Shown: one piece after another, positions 22,361 to 34,130 of the stretch
Layout: each line of letters starts with the position of its first letter
Numbering within the stretch: position 1 is the stretch's first letter
Assembly: GCA_038373865.1 (NCBI GenBank)
Contig: JAXGGA010002262.1
Span: 62,001-126,000, forward strand
Source of the DNA: Uloborus plumipes
Taxonomy: Eukaryota; Arthropoda; Arachnida; Araneae; Uloboridae
Length of the DNA: 64,000 nt
Direction of reading: 5' to 3'
The notes under the pieces: generated by a model
Database searches by the model: none
Told to the model about the DNA's origin: nothing
What the model saw: only the letters and a program-made list of their open reading frames with translations
Translations under genes and position numbers: made by a program

Positions 22361-23056
22361 TTTTTCCTACGATATTTGTAACGCGAATTTTGGGAGTAAA
22401 TTTCTCAAATTTCTGCGATTTTTCTTAAATGTTAAGATTGCTAGCTTTTATATTATAATTATACATTATTTCTTTACCTTTTCATTTTAATAATACCAAA
22501 ATCTTGCAGCCAAGTTGTTTTACAGTTCTTTGATGTCAAGTATTTTTCTCAGTCTTTCATTGACTATATAGAGTTTTTTTTTTTTTTGGAGGGGGGGAGT
22601 TTTTGAAATATATATTAAAAAAAAAAAAAAAAAAAAGACCTCACCGGTTCAAAAAAATGTTTTCACACATTTTTACCGGTCTGCGGGTCAAAACAGGGAC
22701 AAAAACGCTGGTTATGGTGTGAAAATAGTTCCTTTCATGAAGTTAATGAACTTTTCTTGAACTGCACATTATAGAGCGATTATTAAATAATGTTTTCTAA
22801 CTCTGTCAATCTGATAACTACATAATTGTTCGCTTTCACATTAATTATTTGTTTACTAAAATATAAATGTTTAAAAGATGACAATTTCTGCTTTAAATAC
22901 AAATATACTGAATAAATATTTTGTGTTTTCTCCGATGCATGTTTTTCAGAGGCTCGAACCGGCTTTCAACGCCACGAAATAACATCAGCTCTCGCAAACA
23001 AGCTTTTCCTACATAAAATAACAAAAAAATAAATAAAAAACGGCAAGGGGAAGAAA

Positions 23057-23197
23057 ATGGCGAAAGCGAAATTTAGAGGCCGGGTGACAGCTTTACAATT
23101 CTATAAGAAACACGGGAGAACCGTGTGTTTACGAATTCTGAAAACCTTAGACGTAAACAATCTGCGGGCGCGGAGTTGTAAACAGTTCTCACGATGA
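23057..23197 (+). CDS. small basic ORF, 46 aa, unrecognised
   Basis: The ATG (23057-23059) has a fair context (GAAAATGG). The frame runs to TGA (23195-23197) and encodes a Lys/Arg-rich peptide starting MAKAKFRGRVTALQFYKK. The patch is more GC-rich than its flanks. A weak donor (CGG|GTGACA) follows codon 9. No family recognised. It may be chance or part of a 5' exon. Confidence 0.22.
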   Translation: MAKAKFRGRVTALQFYKKHGRTVCLRILKTLDVNNLRARSCKQFSR

Positions 23198-23299
23198 GAG
23201 CGGTGCGGGAGGGGGAGGGGGGGGGAGAATAATGACAAAAACATGTTCCGAGACGGTGTTCCAGCAAGGTGGACTGCTTTCGAAAGTTTCAAAATTGTT

Positions 23300-23983
23300 C
23301 ACGTAACAGCCCAGAGTTTTGTTTATTTATTTATTTATTTTATTTTTCAGAGGTCTGCATATACAATTTTATTTACAGGGGGCGAGAGCTTTAGGGGCGG
23401 ATTCACCGTATCGAAAGTGTCACAATTGAAGGGTTAGGTGGATGAAGGGGCTGTGTTATAGTTTTTGAAAATACAATCTGGACGCAGGTAAGCAAATGGC
23501 AAAATATTTTCATAGCTTGCATCACCACCAATCTAGCAATATTTTAACTAAGTTCGTAGATATATAGTTAATTCCTGTCAAAAATAAAATCGTTCCAAAG
23601 ATCTACGAAACATTTTTTGCAAGTAATTTTCAAAATTTGATACCATTATTGTAATATTCTTGATTTTTCAAAAATATATCTTGTTATTAGAACATGATAA
23701 AATTTTTGTAATTATCATTTTAACAATGAATTGAGATCTACTGATGTATATTGCAGTTCTTATTTAATTTGTATTTGGCATGTTTTTATTTTAAATGTTC
23801 AATGTAATTAGTAAAGTGCACGCGGGGCAAAGTGAAATAGATCATTTCGTTTGCTTATGCATTCATTTACTAAGTCACGTATGTATTTCTTCACACGAGC
23901 TTTTACTTATCAATTTACTTAATCCATTCTCTTATTTTGTAATTCATTCTCCATTTCATTCACTCATTTCTTCTTCTCATATA
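23300..23983. other. no gene seen
   Basis: AT-rich sequence with a short (TTTA)n run near 23320. No coding exon or element ends found. Confidence 0.5.
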
Positions 23984-23987
23984 TTAA

Positions 23988-24698
23988 GGTGAGAAGGGAC
24001 TTTCAGATGAACAAAAAATGGTCAAAAAATCGGTTTTTCTTTAATGATATTTCTAAAAACTATATGATTGAAATACATGTTATTGCTATTGTAAATAAGT
24101 AGCTTTACCTTATTTGTGGTGAATTTGTATTCAAAACTAATTTAATAATGAAATATACAACAGTAAAACAGTAAATGTTGATTTTCTCAAAACATAATTT
24201 TATGCGTGTTTACAAATTTCATACTGGTCCAGTGTAAAAAATTATTATTTAAATTTGCTAAAAAATTTTTGCCATGTACTTAAGAAGTTTGTTAACATTT
24301 TGTTGGGAAGGAATTTTCTATTTTATTAGCTGTGTCGAATATATTTGCTATGTTTTATTGAAATATGGATATCTTTTACAAAAAAAAAATGTAGATTTTA
24401 GTTTGGTTTTTTTTTCTTTTTGCCACAATATATAGAAAAAGTACTCCCATCATTTTATTTTCTGGTGTTTTATGTTCCACATTTTACTTGTATTTTGTCA
24501 TTTTGATGAAATTTCAGGCGCGAGGAATAATATAGAAAAAGTGTTAAAATTCAAATTTTAAATTAAAAAAAAATTAATTTTAAAATATTTCAACGAAAAT
24601 TTTTATATGTGTTAGTATTAGCAACATATAGCTATGCTGCAAATTTCAAAGAAATTCATTGAAAATTGCTAAAGAAAAAATGATAGTCCCTTGTCGCC
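23988..24698. mobile_element. TTAA-flanked non-autonomous element (711 bp)
   Basis: The ends are GGTGAGAAGGGACT... and ...AGTCCCTTGTCGCC, imperfect inverted repeats flanked by TTAA at 23984-23987 and 24699-24702. TTAA duplication is typical of piggyBac and Kolobok. The GG start fits Kolobok slightly better than the CCC start of piggyBac. The interior is AT-rich without transposase. Confidence 0.75.
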
Positions 24699-24702
24699 TT
24701 AA

Positions 24703-25680
24703 TTAAAAATTTATTTATTTATTTATTTATTTATTCGTTTATTGTTTCGTTAATAATTCATTTATTCATTTATTTACTCATTCATTTGATGAAAGTTAGT
24801 GTAACTCATCGAATAGAAAATGTTTCATTGCAAAAATATTATATTTTCTACTTTGCCCCATGGTTTTTTGAAGAGAAAAATTTCCGCTTTTTTTTTTTTT
24901 TTGAAGTTACAAAATAACTGCCAAAAACAAAAAATAATATTTAAACTCAAGTTGTATTACAAAATAAAGTATTCCTTCAAAATGTACGCTGATTTTTAGA
25001 CCGAATTTCTATTTTTTTCATTTTGAAACAGGTGAGTCAGCTTAGCTATTTCACTTTGCCTCACATTTCCCTACATTAAAAACAGATGTCATTAGACTAA
25101 ATTCATAAGCTCAATTAAAGACAAAACCAGAAAACAAAAAAAAACTGCAAGAATTAAACTTTGAACCTAAATTACTTTGAATTAGGGTTTTGTTACATAG
25201 CCCCTTCATATTTCAAGCCCTTCAATTGCATGGGCCCCCCACTACTTTTGGTTCGTAATAGGAAGGCTCATTACCTTTTTTTACGTATTTCTGCTTCTCT
25301 GTTAGGAACCCCAAAAATACATTGCGACGGCCCCCAAGCCTAAAAATCCGCCACTCGGAAAATGCAGGGTGTCCACGAAAGAACGACGGGGGTTTAAGAA
25401 ATGATATCGAACTTTACGTGGTATAAGTTAGGTCAAGAGTCAGTTAATTATGAAGAACTAAGCAGCTCATCAATTTTATGCACACCAGTTTCAGTGCTTT
25501 CACTGTAAAACCAATTCACAGACGGCAGGGTATGATAAAAACGCAACTCTTGATTCCTGTTGACACTAATAAAAGAGGCTGCAATACTGCATTAGGGACA
25601 CATAATAAATGCGAGGGCTAGGATGTGGATGTCTGTTTGAGAGGCGTGGAGGTATTATGGAATATGGAATACACTGTAAA
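24703..25680. other. no gene seen; (TTTA)n at 24710-24740
   Basis: AT-rich sequence. A fragment at 25195-25365 has hAT-like G/C-rich phrases (GGGCCCCCC, CGGCCCCC) but no definable ends. Confidence 0.45.
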
Positions 25681-25908
25681 AAATTCTCAGACGTCACAGA
25701 TTATTCCTGGGTAACGTTCCGATATTTTATGGGTTTCCGCCATTGTCCTGTGAAAATCAAGTATATTCGCAAAAAAGTTTCCTGAACCTGCAGCATGTTC
25801 CATGAATGCAGAATTGTCACTGTTGTTAAATATAACTTTAGCTACCAGTTTCAAAACAAACATGGCTTTTTTATCACCTTCTGCCCTCACATCTTCTGAC
25901 ATTTTAAC
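25681..25908. repeat. old dispersed repeat ('TTCCACC' family), left part
   Basis: The phrases TAACGTTCCGATATTTTATG, GGGTTTCCGCCA and TTTAGCTACCAGT correspond to TAACGTTCCGGGATTTCATG, TTTTCCACCA and TTTTAGCTACCAGT at 41500-41650, and to diverged versions at 55125-55260. The minus-strand ORF over this stretch is not conserved in the other copies, so I treat it as chance. Confidence 0.5.
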
Positions 25909-28900
25909 CAAGGCCGTAGCCAGGATTTTTTTTCGGGGGGGGGGTTCGAAGTGAAGAAAGTTTGTTTGAAAAAAAAATAAACAATGCAACTTTTATGACG
26001 CAATGGGAGCAAAGGCTGTTTGTACGGAGGGGGGGGGGGGCAAGGGGGCACCTGCTCCCCTTCACTTCCGAAAGTAAAGGGGCCCTGCCCTTCACTTTTT
26101 AGAGCGAAAAATTAACGGTCGGTTATTTACTGGGTGGATTGATTTATTTCATGAAAATTAAAAACTGAAAATAACACAAAAATGTTTTTTTTTTCCTCAT
26201 CTTATTTCACAAGAAAGGAACTTTGAATTGCAAAGGGGATATCTACAGTAAAATCCATCCAGCATTTCAGACTGTATTACAGTTTTTGGAGGTCATTTGT
26301 TAAAATCCAATAATATAGGCAAATTTTACAGAAAAAAAAACAACTTTAGGGTGCCGCCCTAAGCTCCTCACAAACTTCTTTTGATCCCCCAATTTCTTGG
26401 TGCACCAGCCATCTATGATTGGGAGTATGTTGGACTAACAGGAAGGAGAGCGAAGTTGAGGTAATGGACAAGATGTTAATCAATAGGCTTTTGGGAAGAA
26501 GGAAAGGAGTCTTTCTCCTCTCCTGCATTATTTTTTAAATAAATTTATCAGAATTTATGACGACATCATGTTTGAAAAATTGAAGAAAAGATAATTAAAG
26601 AAACTCTGCGACTTGGTGACCTTCTCTGCGACTTGGTGACGTGGGATCCGTGGGACCGAAGGAAGGAACATAAAGGAGTGCGACGATAAATTGCTATGTG
26701 CTATAGGGGTCGAGAAATATAGTACAAAACACTTCGCACCCAGAAAACAAAGAATGCATTTTCTTTAACTCATCACCTCTCCATTGATAATAACAATAAC
26801 TGATTTAAACATCTGTATCTGTTTTTACTGTGATCAATGTGTTAAGAGATAGAATCTTATACTTTTTGCTAATTTGTTCGCACTAAGCCCAAAAGGGGAC
26901 CACACTTGTTTTGTGGCGTAAAGGAGAGGATCTTCTGTCTCTTTCCATGATAATTAAATCTCAACGACAAGTGCCATAAATTTTGTTATCCCGTTAAAGA
27001 TTATAGACCAGCAGGAGAGACGGAATAATTTAAGTTTTAAGTTGAAAAGATAGAAAAAAACTCCTTTGGCGAAATAGTGCGCAGAACTATGGGTCATTCC
27101 ATGTCAAGTGTCCCAAACTTCGAGAAAATCCCCACTCGACCCCCTCCGATTTTAATGAAAATTTTTTTGGATGTACATATAAAACTCGCATGAAACCATA
27201 CCAAATTATAGCTCTATAAGCCATATGGTTTCGACAATAAAAATTATTTTAGAAAGGCCTCTTTTTCGTGTCTTGAAAAAAAATCACCAAATCGTCAAGT
27301 TTGTGCTTTTATTGCTCGCGATCTAAGACGATTATCAGGCTCAAATTTGGTGATTCTGATCACTGTTTATGGTAGAATAGCCTACTTGTGTAACAGAAGC
27401 TCCACGCACTGTAGATTTTTTGCAGTTTGCTGCCAAAGTTGGTAAAAATCGTCGTATTTTGGCAAATTTGACCACCCGTTATCAGCTTGTATCTGCTGAG
27501 AGAATGACTTTCTGAAGCTAATTCTTTCCTCGTTTGTAACATGATAGTTCGTCCGAAAGGTGTGCAAGTGGCATCTCGAAATCTCAAATAATTGCTGAAT
27601 TATGCGAGTTGAAATTCCAGTCAAATTTCTTTTTTCTCGATTTTGTCTCAATTTCAATGGGCAATATCTCGCAAGGGTCATCTTGAATTTCAATTTTCTT
27701 TACATCATTGGAAAGAACACACTTTTCTTAACTAAAAAACGTTATTTTTATTTTTGAGACAAACCAGTTTCAAGGGGATATTGCAGATCAAAAATGTGTA
27801 CGTCATTCAACGTGAAATTAAAGAAAAAAAGACATTGACCTCAAAAGTTGATGTCAATTTGTTCTATTAAAATTTACAGGAGCTATTGTTTTTATGTTCT
27901 GATAAAAAAAAACCTTTTTTAGATATTTTCGAACTTTAGTTTTTGTGTGCGCATCCGTAAAAACTCAAAAAATGGAAAAAAATAAAGTTTCGTTTATAAC
28001 AGAAATAATTATCTTCTTATCGCTGCTATAAGAGCCTGAGTCTTTTCCAATGTATTATTTTTAAGCTCTTGAAACAGAATTTCGGATAATATGTCACTTG
28101 GCAAGGTGTCATTAATATTTTAAATTCATAAAAAGCATTGTTTCCTTTTTCAAAAAAAAAAAAAATAAAAATAAAAACAATTAATAAAAGAGATAAATAA
28201 TAAATTAAACAGTTAATATGATGTGTACGTGGTAAAAAATATGTATAATAGGACTGCAGAGCTATTTTTCTAAAAAGCGATAACGAAAGTTTTCGATAGA
28301 GTTGAATATTGCAATTATTTCCACCGTGTAAATAAATGATAACAATAGTAATTGAACATATGATAAGTAGTAATTGAAAATCCATTCTTTATACTGCCGA
28401 GGATGTGTCTTTCAGCCTGTGATTGCAATTTGCCCATAAACAAAAATGATGAAAAATGGGAAAATGCTTTTTATGACCTTGAAACATTAATGACCTATAA
28501 CCTTGCCAAGTGACATATCATCCGAAATTCTGTTTCAAGAGCTTAAAAATAACGCATAGAGAGACTCAAGCTCTTATAGCAGCGATAAGAAGATAATTAT
28601 TTTTGTTAAAAACAAAACTTTTTTTTTTTTTGCTTTTTCTTGAGTTTTTATGAATGCGCACTCAAACACTTAAGTTCAAAAATATCTAAAAAAGGGTTTT
28701 TTCATCAGAACATAAGTACAATAGCTCCTGCAAATAATAATAGAACAAATTGACATCAACTTTTGAGGTCTAATGTCTTTTTTTCTTTGATTTCACGTTG
28801 AATGACGTACACATTTTTGATCTGCAATATCCCCTTGAAACTGGTTTGTCTCAAAAATAAAAATAACGTTTTTTAGTTAAGAAAAGTGTGTTCTTTCCAA

Positions 28901-29747
28901 TGATGTAAAGAAAATTGAAATTTAAGATGACCCTTGCGAGATATTGCCCTTTGAAATTGATACAAAGAAAAAAGAAATTTGACTGGAATTTCAACTCGCA
29001 TAATTCAGCAATTATTTGAGCTATCGAGATGCCACTAGCACACCTTTCGGACGAACTATCAGGCTACAAACGAGGAAAGAATTAGCTTCAGAAAGTCATT
29101 CTCTCAGCAGATACAAGCTGATAAGGTATGGTCAAAATTTGCCAAAATACGATTTTTTACCAACTTTGGCAGCAAATTGCAAAAAATCTACAGTGCATGG
29201 AGCTTCTGTTACACAAGTAGGCTATTCTACCCTAAACAGTGATCAGAATCACCAAATTTGAGTCTGATAATCGTCTTAGGTCGCGAGCAATAAAAGCACA
29301 AACTTTACGATTTGGACAGTTCTTTCAAGACACGAAAAAGAGGCCTTTCTAAAATAATTTTTACTGGCTGAACCATAAGGCTTATGGAGCTATAATTTGG
29401 TATGGTTTCATGCAAGTCTTATACATACATCCAAAAAAAATTTCATCAAAATCGGAGGGGGTCGAGTGGGGACGCCTCGTACACTTGACATGGAATGACC
29501 TCTATTCAAGTTTATTCAAAGGATTTTTTTTATTTTTATTATTCTAATTTTTCTTTATATCATCAAAAACCTCAGACCCGTCACAACTTCGGGGGGGGGG
29601 GGGGGACCTCCGACCATCAAACCTTGAAATTTTCTTTTTTTTTTTTTCTTCTTTTTTAGTGAATACTTTTTAAAAACTTTTGAGGTTTGAAAATTTCGGG
29701 GGGGGGGGTTCTGACCCCCTGACCCCCCCCCGCTGGCTACGGCCTTG
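25909..29747. mobile_element. hAT-ended 3.8-kb composite element
   Basis: The left end is CAAGGCCGTAGCCAG and the right end CTGGCTACGGCCTTG, 13 of 15 bases complementary with the outer bases perfect. The whole is flanked by a perfect 8-bp duplication ATTTTAAC (25901-25908 and 29748-29755). G- and C-runs of 8-14 bases sit just inside both ends. No transposase. The fold-back element 27091-29500 lies inside. Without it the unit is about 1.4 kb. Confidence 0.85.
27091..29500. mobile_element. long fold-back element, copy 1 (2410 bp)
   Basis: The ends GGGTCATTCCATGTCAAGTG and CACTTGACATGGAATGACC are inverted. The inverted arms continue for about 1 kb each (27091 to about 28110, and about 28490 to 29500), leaving a loop of about 380 bp. 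Flanking 5-mers ACTAT and TCTAT may be a diverged 5-bp target duplication. The ORF-like stretch at 27360-27587 (minus) recurs inverted at 29016-29261 because the arms are copies of each other. I do not consider it a gene. Same family as 35209-37929. Confidence 0.8.
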
Positions 29748-29755
29748 ATTTTAAC

Positions 29756-30040
29756 CTTTCATTATGATTATCAATATGAAAATATCAATGACCGCTTTAC
29801 CGACTTTTCTGCAATTTGTCGAAGTAGGAGGAAGCAAGATTTCCTGTTTTATATCAGCCCATCATCGAGGCGGCAAATTCCATCGAAATCGATCGGAGGA
29901 AATAGCATAACGTCGTCGCCTCACGTCCACGAGTGACGGAGGCGTCATTTCCGCATCGGGCAGACAAAGCCGTAACCAATTCAGCGCTCAAAAGAAAGCG
30001 ATTTAGCAATTGTGCCTACATGGAGCAGAATTGGCGGTAG
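29756..30040 (-). promoter_or_regulatory. GC-richer unique patch with TATA-like motif (weak)
   Basis: CpG-rich compared with its surroundings. On the minus strand it shows ATTGG (near 29980) and, downstream, TATAAAA (29853-29847). Any leftward transcript would run into the 3.8-kb hAT insertion within about 100 bases. Promoter function is speculative. Confidence 0.2.
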
Positions 30041-30108
30041 ATGTCCCCTTCAGAAGATAATATCAGAGTGTTAGGAATCATTTTGTGGAACAATTCATTG
30101 ACCAAAGC

Positions 30109-30399
30109 CAAGGGCGGATTCAGAGATGTTCCAAGGGAAGGGCGATTATTTTTTTTTCCTACTTGCCCCCCTTCCCCTTTTTACCACATATTGTTAACAC
30201 GTGTTTATTACAAATATTTCGGTCTTCAATTTCGATAAAATTCCCGATCAGAGCCCCGAATACCAACCACTTCTCATAGTATCATCGAAGATCACCTAAA
30301 ATTGCCTTTTTTGAACTTCAAAGTCGAAAAACTGCTAGAGAAGAGTCCCTCAATGGAGGGGCAATCGCCCCCCATCGTCCCTCCCTTGTATCGCCCCTG
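30109..30399. mobile_element. hAT-type MITE (291 bp)
   Basis: The ends are CAAGGGCGGATTC and ...TATCGCCCCTG, flanked by 8-bp duplications ACCAAAGC (30101-30108) and ACCAGAGC (30400-30407) with one mismatch. C/G-rich tracts lie inside. Confidence 0.8.
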
Positions 30400-30650
30400 A
30401 CCAGAGCGAATTTCTGGAGCAGATGAAATGAAGCGTTTCAGCATCAAAAACCAATTCAAACCCATTCTTTAAAGTTTTTACAGAATATCATGGCAGCATG
30501 GGGCCAGGAGCAGGCATTTATGTATATATTTTTTTTACGGGGAAGGGGGGCAGGCAATGAATTATTTTGAAAGCAAGAACAAATGAAGGTCTCGCTACAT
30601 TAAAATTAAGAAAATATTCTGAAAGCATTGGGTAGATATATGCTTAAATG

Positions 30651-32700
30651 CAGTGGTCGGAAGTAGCGCGCTACAAGTAGCGAAATTACAGTAGTAGCTA
30701 CATTTTTTAGTTGTTTGTAGTGTAGTGCACTACTTAAAAAAAAAAAAGTAGAGTAGTGAGAAGCGCGATGCAAAAAATAGAAGTTTGTAGCGATTTCTGG
30801 AAACTGCGTTTAAATTTAAACATAAATAAACAAATGAAATTTTTTTTTAAAAAAAGAGAACGAATGGTTTAATTGACTCTGACTAGTGCAAATCTTGCAC
30901 GAGTATAGCAGTAGAAGCAATGAGAAATAACAACATAAAAAATGAGCAGGTCTTAGATACATCATTTTGACGAGATATATTCTATATGTTTTATGTCATT
31001 GGTTTATTTGGCATCATAATTTTTATATTCTCCTTCAAATAATTTTCATGTTTCTAAATATTCCCTGCAAGAAATTTAAAAAAAAATTGAAGGTTGAATT
31101 CTTTCAATCTTTCAACTTTTGAATCCTTTCTTGTGGCGAATATTCGTACAAATTGTAAAAAAAAAAAAAAATCTAAAAAGGATAAATTTTAGCAAAAAAA
31201 AAAAAAAAAGAAACAAAAAGGAAAAGTAACAAATAAATTTAAAGACAATTCCTAGTTCTATTCCATATTCAAATGAGTAAATTGATTAATGTAAACCCCT
31301 TTTTGCGGTCGAATTTTTTGCGGTTAATCCTTAAATGGTGTATGCTTTTTATTTATTCATTTTTTAACAAGAAGTTCTATCAAGAACTAAACGAGCCTAC
31401 TTTCCCGTACATCGACATCGGCATTCTCGGATCTGATCATTATTCTCTTGATTATCTGAGACTGAAAATTATGTCAAACATACCTTTTTATTACTTTTAG
31501 ATCTTTCAAACAAAAAAAAGTTCATTCCATTCAGACGGTTCACTCAAAAGTTATTAGGTGGGGAAAGGTTGCTTGAACGGTTCAATGTTGAACGAAAAAA
31601 TGCTCAAATGGAAAATTTAAATACGGTAATGAAGTATCCTTGCTGAGATCCTTCGAACAAAAAAAAATTTGTTCAAATCGGATTGTTCACTCAAAAGTTA
31701 GCATCGCTAACAGGTTGTTTGACAGGTTGTTTGAACGGTTCAAAGTTGAACCAAAACTGTTCAAATCGAAAAATCAAATATGGGAATGAGCTGTACTCGC
31801 CGAGATCTTTCGAACAAAAAAAAGTTTATTCCATTCGGACGGTTCACTCAAAAGTTATTAGGTGGGGAAAGGTTGCTTGAACGGTTCAATGTTGAACCAA
31901 AAATGTTCAAATTGAAAATTTAAATACGGTAATAAAGTATCCTTGCCGAGATGCTTCGAACAAAAAAATTTTTGTTTAAATCGGACTGTTCATTCAAAAG
32001 TTATTAGGGGTGACAGCTTGTTTGAACGGTTCAATGTTGAACGAAAAATTGTTCAAATCGAAAATGTAGATACGGGAATGAAGTATCCTTGAAAAGATAT
32101 TTCGAACAAAAAAAAGTTTGTTCAAATCGGACTGTTCACTCAAAAGTTAGCATCGCGGGACAGGTTATTTGAACGGTTCAAAGTTGAACCAAAAATTGTT
32201 CAAATCAAAAAATCAAATATGGGAATGAGCTGTACTCGCCGAGATCTTTCTAACAAAAAAAAGTTTGTCCAAATCGGAATGTTCATTCAAAAGTTATTAG
32301 GGGGGACAGACAGACCGACCGACCGACGGACCGACACACAAATTCCCCATCTCAATACCCTACTTTCAAATTTTTAATTTTTCGATATTCATTTTACCTT
32401 TTTATTTTTTTAACTTGGCGATATTTTTTGGACTTCGCGATATTTTTTTTACTTAGCGATATTTTTTGGACTTGGCGATATTTTTTAGATGCATTAAGCT
32501 ACTTTTAATACTTTTTTCGTCTTTTTTTTGTTTTTAACGGAAAAGTAGGCTAAAAAGTAGCGAAGTAGCGACTACAATTCAAAAGTAGTTTGTAGTCGCT
32601 ACATTAAAAAAAAAGTAGGTGTAGTTGTAGTTAACTACATTTGTCAAAGTAGTTGTAATTGTAGTTCGCTACGAAAGAAATGTAGTTTTTCCAACCACTG
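30651..32700. mobile_element. hAT-type non-autonomous element (2050 bp) carrying a tandem array
   Basis: The ends are CAGTGGTCGGAAGTAGCG and ...TTTTTCCAACCACTG, with a perfect 8-bp duplication CTTAAATG (30643-30650 and 32701-32708). Multiple GTAGC/GCTAC-type sub-terminal repeats occupy about 150 bp at each end, as in hAT elements. The interior has no transposase. It holds a ~150-bp tandem array (31500-32310) and four ~27-bp CTTGGCGATATTTTTT repeats (32415-32490). Confidence 0.93.
31500..32310. repeat. tandem array, ~150-bp unit, five and a half copies
   Basis: Each unit has (C)TTTCGAACAAAAAAAAGTT, CAAATCGGACTGTTCACTCA, AAAAGTTATTAGG and TTGAACGGTTCAA blocks. Units begin near 31504, 31651, 31807, 31954, 32101 and 32248. 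The array ends in (GACA/GACC)n and CCCCATCTCAATACCCTAC. It lies wholly inside the hAT element. Confidence 0.9.
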
Positions 32701-33239
32701 CTTAAATGTATCTAATTCCTCACATTTATATTACTGATTTGAGTTCCTTTTCTCCGAGGATTTTATTGAATGATTTTCTATTTTTCTCAAAAGCTGCAAA
32801 TAGTCACTGTCAATTACCGATATAGATTTTTTTAAACGTTATACATTTGCTCTTCTCTAATTTAATTCGGCATTTTTTGTTTCGATTAACATTTTTAGGA
32901 TGTTTTTTTTTTTGTTATTCATTTCCTAGGGACAGTTGCTTTTGCAAGAAACTGAACTTGACATTAATTAAAACCCTTCAGAGACTTTTTTACACCGTGC
33001 TTCAGAGCCGATGTCAAAAATGAGAAAAAATCGCTCGTGTTTACTAGTAAATAAAACTAAATAAGTGCTGACTGCTAACAGGAGTTGGTTATTTCACCTT
33101 CCTCTGAGTTTTTCTCGTGATAATTACTAAAAAAAACTTCAAAGAGTTTATTTGAAGTGAAAAAAATGTGACACATGTTTCAAGAATTTCATTTTATCAA
33201 GCGAAAAAAAGCATAGAATCACATTAACGTACTTTAGAA

Positions 33240-34130
33240 ACTAAAGTCATATTCTTTTATTGTAGAAATACATTTTACAGTACTTTGAACAAATTATTTT
33301 AACTACAGTGAGTGGCAAAATAAACAAATAAATGCTTCTGATACACTCGAAAAATAATTCATAAACGCTCTTGGAAAATGATGGGCAGTTAGTGTTTCTA
33401 ATTTATGCCAGTAACACAGCTAATAAAACGGGAGCGTTTCCCGCTAAAAGTCTGCAACTTTCCTGAAATTAACCTGAAATCTTTCTGAAAAATTCAGAAA
33501 CCTTTCCTAATAAAAGCCAGTCCCGTTTTTGGAATGAATCAGAAATTTTCCCTTGTTGGCGAAAAATATTTTCACTACGCAGAAAGAATTCTGCCTTTAT
33601 GCAACCTATAGCAATTCAGGAAACGTTTCCGCAAAGATATTTGATTTTCACAGGAAACAGGTGTACACGCGTAAAAACCTGTAACGTTGCCAAGAAATAT
33701 TCTTTGACGTTTCGGAATTTTCTTGCAGTGCATTTTTGCTGATTCTTGTGAAGACATGAGTTTAAAAATTCATATTGTTTTCCCCCATCACGCACAGCTT
33801 TTTGGAGATAGGTCATTCTTATTGAGTATGCTATATGTTTGAGTATGCTATACAAATTGCTATATGTTTTCCTTTTGAACTTCAAACGTCGTGTACCCCC
33901 TCTCCACCCCTCCCCCCAATTTTCGGTAGTATTATAGCAATTATTTTTATTCGGAGTGGAAGGGGCCATTATGTTTACCGTTAACATTCTCCGAACACTA
34001 AAAAAATTCAGAATGCTCCTGGAAAATAATGAGTAACTAATGAGCCTAATTTCTGCCAGTAACATGTCTGGCAAAAATAGGAAAGTTTCCTGAGACACTT
34101 TTTTTTTTTTTTGATTTTTAAAAGACACTA
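33240..34130. repeat. cluster of old dispersed repeats
   Basis: The phrase 'CTC(C/T)TGGAAAAT(A/G)ATG' with TAATTT(C/A)TGCCAGTAACA occurs at 33370-33420 and again at 34015-34065. 'AAATTAACCTGAAATC' and 'CCTTTCCTAATAAAAGCCAG' resemble 43365-43420 in inverted form. The 170-codon minus-strand ORF at 33616-34128 runs through these repeats and through poly(A). I regard it as fortuitous. Confidence 0.45.

Noticed and set aside
25687..25989. 100-codon minus-strand ORF ending near an hAT element
   Set aside because: It is part of a dispersed repeat whose other copies contain stops in the same frame, and its start lies inside the hAT end.
27360..29261. Conserved protein repeated in both arms of the fold-back elements
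   Set aside because: The similarity follows from DNA-level arm copies. Frames are broken differently in each copy and no motif is present.
31500..32310. CRISPR array
   Set aside because: Units are ~150 bp, diverged, without spacer/repeat structure, in a eukaryotic hAT element.
33616..34128. 170-codon minus-strand ORF as a gene
   Set aside because: It runs through several dispersed repeats and a poly(A)/poly(T) tract, with no recognisable domain.
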